From positions 1 through 64,000 of the forward strand of contig DJSW01000029.1 of assembly GCA_002439085.1 (NCBI GenBank): a stretch of 64,000 bases of DNA, written 5' to 3'. How positions within the stretch are numbered: position 1 is the first letter of the stretch; every line of letters starts with the position of its first letter. This DNA comes from Alphaproteobacteria bacterium UBA6324 (GTDB taxonomy: Bacteria > Pseudomonadota > Alphaproteobacteria > CAAGCB01 > CAG-977). This document shows, in pieces, positions 8,652 to 17,235 of this stretch. The notes under the pieces were generated by a model. It saw only the letters and a program-made list of their open reading frames with translations, was not told the origin of the DNA and ran no database searches. Position numbers and translations under genes: made by a program.

Positions 8652-8711
8652 GTCGTGTTCTGTTCTAGCGAAAGTTTCGGCCGCCGTCAATAGAAAAAGC
8701 GTCATACGCCT

Positions 8712-8915
8712 TTACATTTCGCGGTGCAGCATCGCTTCGGACAAATGGGACGACACGCGTTCCGCTTCGGTCATTTTCTTTTCCGGATCGCGCAAAATGG
8801 ACGCGCGCAGCTTTTCGTTCACGTTGGAATTTTCCGGCGTCCCGCCCAAATCGACCGTGACGGCCGCCCCTTTGGCGAACCGTTTGACCAAAGATTTATC
8901 GCTCAACTTTGTCAT
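8712..8915 (-). CDS. Small hypothetical protein, translationally coupled to the 1298-residue gene
   Basis: The 67-residue, strongly charged protein has no signal peptide. Its ATG (8915-8913) overlaps the TGA of the large upstream gene (8914-8912) in an ATGA junction, so the two are very likely translated together. I do not recognise it. A small cytoplasmic partner behind a large multidomain protein could be a chaperone, an immunity or an accessory protein, but nothing in the sequence decides this. The gene ends about 60 bp before the tRNA-Ser gene, which is read in the same direction. Confidence 0.6.
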   Translation of the reverse strand: MTKLSDKSLVKRFAKGAAVTVDLGGTPENSNVNEKLRASILRDPEKKMTEAERVSSHLSEAMLHREM

Positions 8916-11900
8916 CTTGACTTACTTTCCTGCAATACTTTGTTGACCGTCGCGTTCGGCACGTTTTGAACGGCCGCGGAACGCGGAGCCGCCTGTTGAA
9001 CCTGCTGCGCCGACGGCTGATTCATCGCCGTCGCCTGCAACGTTTGCATCAACGTCGGCTTTTTCGTCATGGACGCCAACGTGCTTTGCAATGTCGGCGG
9101 AGGGGGCGGTGGCATCACCGTGTTGTTCGTCGCTGTCCGAGGTGGAGGGGGCGGCATTACCGTGTTGTTCGTCGCAGTTCGAGGCGGCGGGGGCGGCGGC
9201 ATCACATTGCCGTTCACGTCCGTCCGAGGCGGGGGCGGCGGCATCACCGTGTTGTTCGTCGCTGTCCGAGGCGGAGGAGGCGGCATCACCGTGTTGTCCG
9301 TCGCCGTCCGAGGCGGCGGAGGCGGCATCACCGTGTTGTCCGTCGCCATCCGAGGCGGCGGCGGCGGCATCACCGTGCTGTCCGTCGCTGTCCGAGGCGG
9401 AGGAGGCGGCGGCATCACCGTGTTGTCCGTCGCCGTCCGAGGCGGCGGAGGTGGCATCACCGTGTTGTTCGTCGCTGTCCGAGGTGGAGGGGGCGGCGGC
9501 ATCACCGTGTTGTTCGTCGCTGTCCGAGGCGGGGGCGGCGGCATCACGGCCTTTGGCGGTTCCCCCTTCATTTTCAAATAGGCCGAAGCATCCATCCGGC
9601 ATCTTTCCGCATGGGTGACTTCCATGGCTTTGCCTGTAAATTCATTGAAAACGGGCATGGAATCGACAGAGTTGTCCGTTTTGCCGCATCTGGCGTTGGC
9701 TTGCTTGACATCGTTATACGCCTTTTCCGTCAGCATCGTTTTTTGCGCCGTTTTCAGGTATTCACCGGAATCGCCCGCATACTGCCGACCGCGCACATTA
9801 AACAACGAAGCCGTCAAAACGTTCAAATCCTCGTCCGTCAAAGAATTCCGGTTTTCCCTGTTTTGTATGCGCCCCTGCTCCACGCCGGCGTAATAGTTAT
9901 CGTAATAATTGATCAATCCGGCGGATTCGTACCACTTGTCCGCCCCTTGTTTCAACGTTTCGGGATCGTTCAGTTTCCCTTGGTTTGCCGCCTGCATCAT
10001 AAATTCCGAAACGTTTTTGGTGCCGTGGAAACGCATGGCCTCGTACGGCCCTTTGTCACCGGCCAAAGCCATTTCCACATTGAATTTCGATTGAATGGCG
10101 ACGGCGTCCGCTTCGATCGCGCGATTCACGATGGTGCTGGATTTAAAATCCAAACCGGCGAAATCCCTGAATCTTTCGGTAAATTGCGGAATCTGGTCGA
10201 ATTGAATGGAATGACGGGATTCATGAACCAACGCGCTGCACATGAAATCTTCATTGCCGTTGAACATATTCATGCAAATTTCCCGACGGTAATTATCATA
10301 ATAACCGCCGCGTCCGTCGCTTTCATTATACAAACGGAAAGTATGCCCCATTTCGCTGGCTTGCTGCAACGTGTCGCGCCCTGTCGGCGATTTGCACGCG
10401 CGGTTGATCATGCCGGCCAGCTGTGTAATATTCTCCTGCGACATTCCGGGGGCGAGCGTGTAGGGAAACAACCGGTTGCCCTGCCCGTCTAAAGCGTACA
10501 TTACATTCGGATCATCCACCCGCGCGGTGTCGGAAACGCGCGCGGCCGCCGTTTGCGGTTGCTGCGGACGCGGATTGCCGAACGCTTTGTTCAACGTCCC
10601 CGTTTTTCCGACTCCGGCGTTTTCATCCGTCCGCGGCGGGGGCGGCGGCATTACGTTGCCGTTTGTGACCGTGTTCGTTTCGGCGCGTCCGCCCGTCAAA
10701 ATGCTGTGGAACTGTTGACGCAACGCCGCCTTTTCTTCCGGCTGTTGTGTCTTTTGTTCCGGTGCTACGGCTTTGGCGTACAGCTTGGCTCTCGTCCCCC
10801 AAATCGCCGCCAAATCTTCGTGTGACCGGCCGTAAGTGGTCACTTTGCCGCCGTTTGCCGACTGTTGGGCGCGCAAAGCGTCCAGCCGTTTTTCATACGC
10901 GGCGCCATAAGCTGCGGCCTTGTCGTTTCCCTTAAAGGAATCTTTGGTGTCCGGCGCATACATATCGCAAATGATTTTCCATTTCGGATCGTCTTCCGGA
11001 ATCGTAACGACGCCGCGCGGCGAAACCAGCAAACGCGCCGCCAGCGGGTTGTCGTTCGGGTTCATGTGGGCTTCCAAATCGTCCGACCATGTCGCCTGCC
11101 GTTTCAATCCGTTTTGATTGGTCGAATCCATAGCGACGTTTTGCATCCCCTCCAACCCGAAATTTTTAGTCAGCAAGGTTTTTGACGACGCTTTATAGAC
11201 GCTGACGAAGCCGATATTCTCCTGCGTTCCATCGGAAAAAGTAACGGATTTCTTTCCCATGTCGCCGCTGCCGCCCGTCGTCGAATTTCCGGCGCCCGAA
11301 TACATCATCGCATACCCCGGATTGGGCGAAGCGTAGGTGTACCCCGCCCTGCCGACGCGCTGTGTCGGGTTCATATAGGACGACTTTTCATCACCGGCTA
11401 TAAACGATTGTCCGCGGAAGAAATACTGCGCCCCGTTTTCGTTTGCTTTGTTCAAACGTTCGGTGACGGCGGCCTGCGTATCCCCGTTGCGTCCGGCCTG
11501 TTCCACCGCTTTGGCGATGATGTCGTCGCGGATTTCCTCGCCGCTCATGCGGGCGTAGCGCACCTTGTCCTCGTTGGAAACGGTCGGATCGTTCATGACG
11601 CATTCTTTCAGCTGGCGCGGTTTATCATCCTTGTCCGCGACACGCTGATCCATTTGCCCCAACGTCATCGGTGTGATCGCGCCCGCGACCTGTGCCCCTT
11701 TGGTCGTTTGAACGACCCGTAAAGCGTTAACGATATTGTCGCGCGCCTGATCGGGTTCAAAAAACGGCGTCAGCAGTTCGTATTTGTTGGAAGAATCCTG
11801 CCCATGCGTCGAACGGCGAATGACGAACACGGACGGATCGGCGACCTTGTCCATATCCGCGCCGTCGGCGAAAACGGTTTTGAAGCCCGCCTTGTTCATG

Positions 11901-12808
11901 CGATCGACCAGATCCTGCATTTGTTCCGGTTTGTCCAGCACGATCGCCTGCGCGCACGCAACGGGTTCCGTCAAATTCTGCATTCCCAAAACGGGCGGCA
12001 GTTTAACCGCGCGCAACGCGTTGTCGGCGTAAAGTTCCCGCGCATACAGCAGTTGTCCCGCGTCATATTGGTACGACGCGACACTTTCGTCACGGATTTG
12101 TTTGCTTTCGCGATCCAGCTTCTTTTGCCAGGTCGCGACGCCTTGTTCCGCCGTCGGCACTTTGTCGTTCGCCCGCTTCAATTCCGCCTGCGCCTTTTCG
12201 ATTTGCTTGTCCAAAGCGGCGGGATCCGTCACAAATCCGTTGATCCCTTTTTGCACGGCTTTCTTTTGGCTGTGATCGAAATCCTGCTGCTGTTTTTCGA
12301 TTTTCTTTTTGTTTAAAAACAGCTGAATTTTTTCTTTGATGGAACGGGGCGCGGGCATTTCGGCCTTTTCGCCCTTTTCCATTCCCGCCCGCAAAGCGGC
12401 GCGCGCGGCCGATTGCATGGATTGCGGATACGCCGCGACCAAAGCGTCCATATCCGCGTTGACTTTTTCCGCTTCCCGTTTTGCGCGTTCCAAACCGTCA
12501 ACGGCCGCCTGTTTTTCCTTTTGATCGTCCAAAACAGCCTGATTCTTATCAATCTGCGCCCGACATTCCTCTTGCTTGCGCACCAACCTGTCCGCGAAAG
12601 AGCGTTCCTTTTCCGCATACAGCATCTGCAGCGCCGTTTTTTCGTCCGGTTCAAAGAATTGATCCATGTCGATATCGGACAAAATATCGTGCGACGCCTG
12701 CGCCGCGTCCGTGTAATTTTGTTTGGCGGCGGACAAAACCGCGTCCCGATCAAAATTCGCGGAAAATTCAACCGACGGCGTTTCCTGTTGTTTTGAAGAA
12801 GATGTCAT
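8912..12808 (-). CDS. 1298-residue multidomain protein: coiled coil, HExxH putative metallopeptidase domain, polyproline repeats
   Basis: The N-terminal 260 residues are charged and helical, probably coiled coil, with no signal peptide. Residues about 465-500 contain FFRGQSF and GYTYASPNPGYAMMYSG, faintly like the R and S-T-S region of ADP-ribosyltransferase folds (weak). A first VMPPPPPR block is near residue 721. The domain at about 760-1010 has VHESRHSIQ with HESRH at 862-866, then RAIEADA with Glu 899. This is the HExxH plus distant Glu arrangement of gluzincin zinc peptidases. The same domain makes up the three genes at 17236-20125. Residues about 1083-1239 are eleven VMPPPPP(P)R blocks spaced by TATNNT-like linkers, resembling formin FH1 or ActA-type profilin/SH3-binding tracts. 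The C-terminus is basic (QESKSR). It could act on host or competitor cells, or on the cytoskeleton of a host. That is inference. Confidence 0.85.
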   Translation of the reverse strand: MTSSSKQQETPSVEFSANFDRDAVLSAAKQNYTDAAQASHDILSDIDMDQFFEPDEKTALQMLYAEKERSFADRLVRKQEECRAQIDKNQAVLDDQKEKQAAVDGLERAKREAEKVNADMDALVAAYPQSMQSAARAALRAGMEKGEKAEMPAPRSIKEKIQLFLNKKKIEKQQQDFDHSQKKAVQKGINGFVTDPAALDKQIEKAQAELKRANDKVPTAEQGVATWQKKLDRESKQIRDESVASYQYDAGQLLYARELYADNALRAVKLPPVLGMQNLTEPVACAQAIVLDKPEQMQDLVDRMNKAGFKTVFADGADMDKVADPSVFVIRRSTHGQDSSNKYELLTPFFEPDQARDNIVNALRVVQTTKGAQVAGAITPMTLGQMDQRVADKDDKPRQLKECVMNDPTVSNEDKVRYARMSGEEIRDDIIAKAVEQAGRNGDTQAAVTERLNKANENGAQYFFRGQSFIAGDEKSSYMNPTQRVGRAGYTYASPNPGYAMMYSGAGNSTTGGSGDMGKKSVTFSDGTQENIGFVSVYKASSKTLLTKNFGLEGMQNVAMDSTNQNGLKRQATWSDDLEAHMNPNDNPLAARLLVSPRGVVTIPEDDPKWKIICDMYAPDTKDSFKGNDKAAAYGAAYEKRLDALRAQQSANGGKVTTYGRSHEDLAAIWGTRAKLYAKAVAPEQKTQQPEEKAALRQQFHSILTGGRAETNTVTNGNVMPPPPPRTDENAGVGKTGTLNKAFGNPRPQQPQTAAARVSDTARVDDPNVMYALDGQGNRLFPYTLAPGMSQENITQLAGMINRACKSPTGRDTLQQASEMGHTFRLYNESDGRGGYYDNYRREICMNMFNGNEDFMCSALVHESRHSIQFDQIPQFTERFRDFAGLDFKSSTIVNRAIEADAVAIQSKFNVEMALAGDKGPYEAMRFHGTKNVSEFMMQAANQGKLNDPETLKQGADKWYESAGLINYYDNYYAGVEQGRIQNRENRNSLTDEDLNVLTASLFNVRGRQYAGDSGEYLKTAQKTMLTEKAYNDVKQANARCGKTDNSVDSMPVFNEFTGKAMEVTHAERCRMDASAYLKMKGEPPKAVMPPPPPRTATNNTVMPPPPPPRTATNNTVMPPPPPRTATDNTVMPPPPPPRTATDSTVMPPPPPRMATDNTVMPPPPPRTATDNTVMPPPPPRTATNNTVMPPPPPRTDVNGNVMPPPPPPRTATNNTVMPPPPPRTATNNTVMPPPPPPTLQSTLASMTKKPTLMQTLQATAMNQPSAQQVQQAAPRSAAVQNVPNATVNKVLQESKSR
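9094..9548 (-). repeat. Coding minisatellite: eleven proline-block repeats
   Basis: Units of about 42-45 bases encode VMPPPPP(P)R-TATNNT or close variants (TATDNT, TATDST, MATDNT, TDVNGN). Copies alternate between five and six prolines, and the DNA units are nearly identical, which points to recent expansion and probable copy-number variation between strains. The array is inside the 1298-residue gene and in frame. It is not a CRISPR array, because repeat and 'spacer' are both conserved. Confidence 0.9.
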
Positions 12809-12908
12809 ACCCTTGCCTCATATCTGACATATTGGACAAAAAACAGTTTACCGCAAAGCCCGCGTAAAAACAATCACAATCGGAATAAGGCTATGCTCCT
12901 TTCGACAG

Positions 12909-12936
12909 AAAAAGAGCGGAGAAGAAACTCCCCCGC
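12909..12936 (-). terminator. Possible terminator after the 97-residue gene
   Basis: On the minus strand GCGGGGGAG can pair imperfectly (bulged G) with CTCCGC, followed by TCTTTTT. The 12809-12957 gap otherwise holds only the upstream region of the large gene. Confidence 0.4.
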
Positions 12937-12957
12937 CCCTTGTGTGAAAAGAACCGT

Positions 12958-13251
12958 TCAAACCGGCAGTTTACGCACTTTGCTGACCGGCGCGTAGTAT
13001 TCGTGTTCCAATTCGTCGTCCAAAATTTCGGCGATCAGAACCTTGTCCTCTTTTTGCAACGAAGTCAGCGCCAGCGGCGACAGGTATTCCAGCAAAATCG
13101 CGCGTTTCCCGTCGCGCATCAGCAATCCCGTTTCCACGCCGTCAAAGAAAAACCGAGGGTGATCCGGATTTCCCGTGCGCGCCCGAATGCAAAACAGCAA
13201 TTCGCCGTCCTTGTTTTGCACGACATCGTACAATCCCTCTTTTTCAGCCAT
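12958..13251 (-). CDS. Hypothetical protein, paralogue of the protein at 34040-34381
   Basis: I start at ATG 13251 (MAEKEGLYDVVQ), which has GGAAGGA upstream. The longer frame to 13293 runs into a repeat element. The 97-residue protein has no signal peptide or membrane segment. It shares with the protein at 34040-34381 the pattern EGxYDxxQNxxGxLLxxIRARxGxP, then LLxR, LxK, VLxxE, ELxxEYxxPV and VxKLP, over its whole length. Two diverged copies in 64 kb show that this is a real family. The family is not one I recognise, and no catalytic motif stands out. It lies between the large HExxH gene and gatB, on the same strand as both. Confidence 0.7.
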   Translation of the reverse strand: MAEKEGLYDVVQNKDGELLFCIRARTGNPDHPRFFFDGVETGLLMRDGKRAILLEYLSPLALTSLQKEDKVLIAEILDDELEHEYYAPVSKVRKLPV

Positions 13252-13276
13252 CGCTTTTTCCTTCCGGTTGTTTTCG

Positions 13277-13357
13277 TCATCGCGGAACGGCAACGGATTG
13301 CCGCGCCTCTGTCGAGGCTCGCAATGACGGTGTTTTCTTTTCCGTCATCGCGAGTAG
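13277..13357. repeat. Dispersed palindromic (REP-like) element
   Basis: CGTCATCGCGGAACGG (13277-) and GAGGCTCGCAATGACGG (ends 13332) are inverted and imperfect copies of each other, with GATTGCCGCGCC between. A further half copy, CCGTCATCGCGAG, follows at about 13342-13354. CGTCATTGCGAG...GCGGCAATCC elements of this kind are scattered in many alphaproteobacterial genomes. It fills the gap between gatB and the 97-residue gene. Confidence 0.65.
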
Positions 13358-13388
13358 CCTTAAACAACGCGGCGATCCGTTTGCAGCG

Positions 13389-14843
13389 TTACGCGTCCAG
13401 TTTCTGTTTCACCAGCTGGTTCAACATGGCGGGATTCGCCTTGCCCTGCGACGCGCGCATCGTCTGACCGACGAACCAACCCAGCAATTTTTCCTTGCCG
13501 CCTTTGTATTCGGCGACTTTGTCGGGGTTGGCGGCGATCACGTCGTCGATCATCTTTTCGATCGCGGACGTGTCGGTGACTTGCTTCAACCCTTTTTCCG
13601 CGACGATTTCGTCGGGCGATTTGCCCTCTTCGACCATAAACGCGAACACGTCTTTCGCAATGCGCGAAGAAATCGTGCCGTCGTTGATCAAATCGACCAT
13701 GCGTCCCAGATTTTCTGGTTTTACGGGGCTTTCGGAAATGGATTTGCCCTGCTTGTTCAAAACGGCGAACAGATCGCCCATGATGTAGTTGGCGACTTTT
13801 TTCGCGTCGTGGCCTTTGGCCGCGGCCTCGAAATATGCGGCGATGTCCTTTTCCGCGACCAGCTGGCCGGCGTCATAGGCGGGCAGACCGTATTCCTCGG
13901 TAAAGCGTTTTTTCTTCGCGTCCGGCAGTTCCGGCATTTCGCGGCGCAGGCGTTCAATCATCTCGTCGCTTAAAATCAGTGGAATCAAGTCGGGATCGTA
14001 GAAATAGCGGTAATCGACCGCCGTTTCTTTCGACCGCATGGATTTCGTTTCACCCTTGACGGAATCGAACTTGCGCGTTTCCTGAACGACGCGACCGCCG
14101 TTTTCGATCAGTTCGACCTGACGCATGGCTTCGTATTCGATCGCCTGCATCACGAAACGGATCGAGTTGACGTTTTTGATTTCGGCGCGCGTGCCGTACG
14201 GTTCGCCGGGGCGGCGCACGGAAACGTTCGCGTCGCAGCGCATCGACCCTTCGTCCATATTGCCGTCGCAAGACCCGATGTAGCGCACGATCGAACGCAG
14301 TTTACGCAGGTAAGCCCCCGCCTCTTCAGGCGAACGGATGTCGGGGCGGGACACGATTTCCATCAGCGCGACGCCCGCGCGGTTCAAATCGACGAACGAT
14401 TTGCTGGGGTGCTGGTCGTGCATCAGCTTGCCCGCGTCCTGTTCCAGATGCAGGCGTTCAATACCGATGCGGCGCGTTTCGCCGTTTTCCAGATCGACAT
14501 CAATATACCCGTCGGAAATGATCGGGTGGTCGGATTGCGAAATCTGATAACCGTTGGGCAGATCCGCGTAATAGTAGTTTTTGCGGGCGAAGATGGATTT
14601 TTTGTTAATCGTCGCGTTCAGCCCGAAACCCGTGCGCACCGCCTGTTCCACGCATTCGTGGTTGATGACGGGCAACATTCCTGGAAATCCCGCGTCAACA
14701 AAGCTGACCTGCGTGTTCGGTTCCGCGCCGAAAGCGGTCGCCGCGCCGGAAAACAGTTTGGATTTGGAAATGACTTCGCAGTGGACTTCCAACCCGACGA
14801 CGATTTCCCAATCGCCCGTTTCACCTTTAATGATATAAGACAT
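13389..14843 (-). CDS. gatB: Aspartyl/glutamyl-tRNA amidotransferase subunit B
   Basis: GatB is the tRNA-binding kinase subunit that phosphorylates Glu-tRNA(Gln) or Asp-tRNA(Asn), before amidation with ammonia supplied by GatA. The first residues WEIVVGLEVHCEV, SKLFSGAA, and later KNYYYADLPNGYQISQ, DLNRAGVALMEIV and EGSMRCDANVSVR are hallmark GatB segments. The C-terminal YqeY-like tail ends NQLVKQKLDA. The length of 484 residues is normal. It is the last gene of gatC-gatA-gatB, 1 base after gatA. No glnS or asnS is visible in the window. Confidence 0.97.
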   Translation of the reverse strand: MSYIIKGETGDWEIVVGLEVHCEVISKSKLFSGAATAFGAEPNTQVSFVDAGFPGMLPVINHECVEQAVRTGFGLNATINKKSIFARKNYYYADLPNGYQISQSDHPIISDGYIDVDLENGETRRIGIERLHLEQDAGKLMHDQHPSKSFVDLNRAGVALMEIVSRPDIRSPEEAGAYLRKLRSIVRYIGSCDGNMDEGSMRCDANVSVRRPGEPYGTRAEIKNVNSIRFVMQAIEYEAMRQVELIENGGRVVQETRKFDSVKGETKSMRSKETAVDYRYFYDPDLIPLILSDEMIERLRREMPELPDAKKKRFTEEYGLPAYDAGQLVAEKDIAAYFEAAAKGHDAKKVANYIMGDLFAVLNKQGKSISESPVKPENLGRMVDLINDGTISSRIAKDVFAFMVEEGKSPDEIVAEKGLKQVTDTSAIEKMIDDVIAANPDKVAEYKGGKEKLLGWFVGQTMRASQGKANPAMLNQLVKQKLDA

Positions 14844-14844
14844 C

Positions 14845-16335
14845 TTATTTTCCTCCTACGCGCAGGGGGCGAACCGGCATACCGGACATGGATTCGATCG
14901 CGCCCGCGACCCGCAAAATCGTTTCTTCCTGAAAACTGTTTCCGATGACCTGCAACCCGATGGGCAGACCGTTGATTTCGGACGTTCCGGCGGGAACGCA
15001 GACGGACGGCAGACCCGCCAGCGACGACGGAACCGTGAACACGTCGTACAGCTGCATTTTCAAAGGATCGCTCGTGCTGTCGTCGTCTTTGCCGAACGCG
15101 GTTTCCGGCGCGGCGGGCGCCAGAATCACATCAACCTTTTTATAGGCTTCGGCGAATTCGCGGCACAGCAGACGGCGGACTTTCTGCGCTTTCAGATAGC
15201 AGGTTTCGTAATAGCCCTCCAGCAAAATGCAAGTGCCGATCATGATGCGGCGTTTGACTTCCTTGCCGAAACCGGCGGTGCGGGTGTTCGTGTACATTTC
15301 GTCCAGCGATTTGCCGTCAACGCGCAAACCGTACTTCACCCCGTCGTAACGGGCGAGGTTCGACGACGCTTCCGCCGGCGCGATCAGGTAATAGGTCGGC
15401 AGCGCGTATTGCGTGGACGGCAGAGAGATATCGACGATTTCCGCGCCTGCTTCGCGCAGTTTCTGCGCCGTTTTTTCCCAAACGTGGCGCACGTCGGCGT
15501 TCAGCCCCTTGTCGGGGTTGTATTCGCGGGGAATGCCGATCCGCAACCCTTTGACATCGCCGGTCAAAGCCTTTTCATAATCGGGGACGGGAACGTTCAT
15601 CGACGTGGAATCCTTCGGGTCGAATCCCGCCATCGCGCCCAACATGATCGCGGTGTCGCGCACGGTGCGGGTCATCGTCCCCGCCTGATCCAGCGAAGAC
15701 GCGAACGCCACCATGCCCCAGCGCGAGCAACGGCCGTAGGTCGGTTTGCATCCCACGATGCCGCAGAACGACGCCGGCGTGCGGATCGAACCGCCCGTGT
15801 CCGACCCCGTCGCCGCCATGCACAGCCCCGCCGCGACGGCCGCCGCGGAACCGCCCGACGAACCGCCGGGGATCAGGAATTTGTCGGGATTTGTTTTATC
15901 TTTGTGCGGATTGCGCACCGCGCCGTAATAACTGGTCAGGTTCGCCGTTCCCATCGCGAATTCGTCCATGTTGGTTTTGCCCAGCATCACCGAACCCGCG
16001 TCCTCCAGCTTTTGGGAAACCGTGGATTCATAGGGCGGAACGAAACCGTCGAGGATATGCGAACACGCCGTCGTGCGCACGCCTTTGGTGCAATACAGGT
16101 CTTTCATGCCGACGGGGATGCCGTCCATTTTGCCGGCTTTGCCTTCGGCGCGGCGTTTATCGGATTTCGCGGCGCGTTCCAACGCGATTTCGGGCGTTTC
16201 CAAAACATAGGCGTTCAATTCGCGCGCCTTTTCCATTTCCTTTAAATGCGCCTGCGTCAATTCGACGGCGGTAAATTCTTTTTTCGCCAACCCGTCCAGA
16301 GCTTCGGCGACTGTCAATTCAACTAAATCGGTCAT
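14845..16335 (-). CDS. gatA: Aspartyl/glutamyl-tRNA amidotransferase subunit A
   Basis: This is the amidase-signature enzyme that hydrolyses glutamine and channels ammonia to GatB. The Gly/Ser-rich signature GGSSGGSAAAVAAG, with SDTGGSIRTPASFCG after it, carries the Ser-cisSer-Lys triad, whose Lys is in GIPVGMKDLYC. The length of 496 residues is normal. It lies 3 bases after gatC and directly before gatB. Confidence 0.97.
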   Translation of the reverse strand: MTDLVELTVAEALDGLAKKEFTAVELTQAHLKEMEKARELNAYVLETPEIALERAAKSDKRRAEGKAGKMDGIPVGMKDLYCTKGVRTTACSHILDGFVPPYESTVSQKLEDAGSVMLGKTNMDEFAMGTANLTSYYGAVRNPHKDKTNPDKFLIPGGSSGGSAAAVAAGLCMAATGSDTGGSIRTPASFCGIVGCKPTYGRCSRWGMVAFASSLDQAGTMTRTVRDTAIMLGAMAGFDPKDSTSMNVPVPDYEKALTGDVKGLRIGIPREYNPDKGLNADVRHVWEKTAQKLREAGAEIVDISLPSTQYALPTYYLIAPAEASSNLARYDGVKYGLRVDGKSLDEMYTNTRTAGFGKEVKRRIMIGTCILLEGYYETCYLKAQKVRRLLCREFAEAYKKVDVILAPAAPETAFGKDDDSTSDPLKMQLYDVFTVPSSLAGLPSVCVPAGTSEINGLPIGLQVIGNSFQEETILRVAGAIESMSGMPVRPLRVGGK

Positions 16336-16338
16336 GAT

Positions 16339-16629
16339 TTACTCCACCACTTTGGGAACAAGGAAATAGCCATCCATTTCTTCGGGGGCATTCGCCAGAA
16401 TTTCATCGCGGATGCCGCCGTCGGTGATCGCGTCTTCGCGTTCGCGCAAAGGCATATCCTCGACAACCGAATTCATCGGCAGAACGTCGTCGGTGTTAAC
16501 GTCTTTGAGCTGATCGACCCACCCCAGAATTTTGGTCAGTTCCCCGACCATTTCGTCCATGTTTTCTTCGGGAATGCGCAGACGCGACAAAATCCCCAGT
16601 CTTTTGACCATATCCCTGTCGATTGACAT
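16339..16629 (-). CDS. gatC: Aspartyl/glutamyl-tRNA amidotransferase subunit C
   Basis: This is the small subunit that holds GatA and GatB together. The protein begins MSIDRDMVKRLGILSRLRIPEEN and ends APEEMDGYFLVPKVVE, both typical of GatC. I use ATG 16629, with GGAG 11 bases upstream, and not the longer frame to 16662, which would run into the divergent promoter region. First gene of gatCAB, divergent from ruvX. Confidence 0.93.
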   Translation of the reverse strand: MSIDRDMVKRLGILSRLRIPEENMDEMVGELTKILGWVDQLKDVNTDDVLPMNSVVEDMPLREREDAITDGGIRDEILANAPEEMDGYFLVPKVVE

Positions 16630-16671
16630 AGGTGTACTTGCTCCTGTATTGTTAAAAAACAAAAACTGTTA

Positions 16672-17184
16672 GTGAAAGTATCATTTACGATGACGAACGG
16701 CAAGCCCGAAACCGTTACCCCGCCCGATTTTTTAACCCTGCCCGAATTTCTGGCCGCGGTGCCGCGCGGCACGTCGCTGGTCGGGTTGGACATGGGAACG
16801 AAAACGATCGGCGTCGCGGTGTCCGACACGCTGTGGATGACGGCGACGGCGTTGAAAACCGTGATGCGCAAAACATTTCAATACGACCTTGACGAACTGG
16901 CGAAGCTGTTAAAAGGGCGCGACATCGGCGGATTTGTTTCCGGACTGCCCCTGCAAACGGACGGACAAATCGGATCGCAGGCGCGCTACACGCTGGAACA
17001 GGCGGAAAAGATCGCGGCGCATTTCGGCAAACCCGTTTATTTCCAAGACGAACGCTATTCCTCCGCCGCCGTCGAACGCGTCATGATCGACGCCTACGAC
17101 ATGAGCCGCAAGAAACGCAAACAAAAACTGGACGCCGGCGCAGCGGCGTTTATCCTGCAATCGTTTCTGGACAAAGTCGCCTGA
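16672..17184 (+). CDS. ruvX: Putative pre-16S rRNA nuclease / Holliday junction resolvase-like (YqgF)
   Basis: The RNase H-like fold is shown by GLDMGTKTIGVAVSD near residue 39, GFVSGLPLQTDGQIGSQ in the middle, VYFQDERYSSAAVER, and the C-terminal DAGAAAFILQSFLD. YqgF matures the 5' end of 16S rRNA. The start is either GTG 16672 or ATG 16690, and neither has a good ribosome-binding site. The N-terminus is about 20 residues longer than usual. It is transcribed away from gatC and converges with the HExxH gene at 17236. Confidence 0.93.
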   Translation: MKVSFTMTNGKPETVTPPDFLTLPEFLAAVPRGTSLVGLDMGTKTIGVAVSDTLWMTATALKTVMRKTFQYDLDELAKLLKGRDIGGFVSGLPLQTDGQIGSQARYTLEQAEKIAAHFGKPVYFQDERYSSAAVERVMIDAYDMSRKKRKQKLDAGAAAFILQSFLDKVA

Positions 17185-17235
17185 TGCGGAAACGGCGGGA
17201 AAATCCCGCCGCGACGCTTCATTTTTCCGATGACC

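Noticed and set aside
9094..9548. Regular repeats that could suggest a CRISPR array
   Set aside because: Both the repeat and the intervening part are conserved, the period is a multiple of three, and the array encodes PPPPP blocks in frame. There are no cas genes.
8966..10492. A 508-residue Arg/His-rich forward frame opposite the giant gene
   Set aside because: It is the complement of the polyproline minisatellite and of the HExxH domain, with runs of Arg and His and no domain, signal or ribosome-binding site. It is a shadow.
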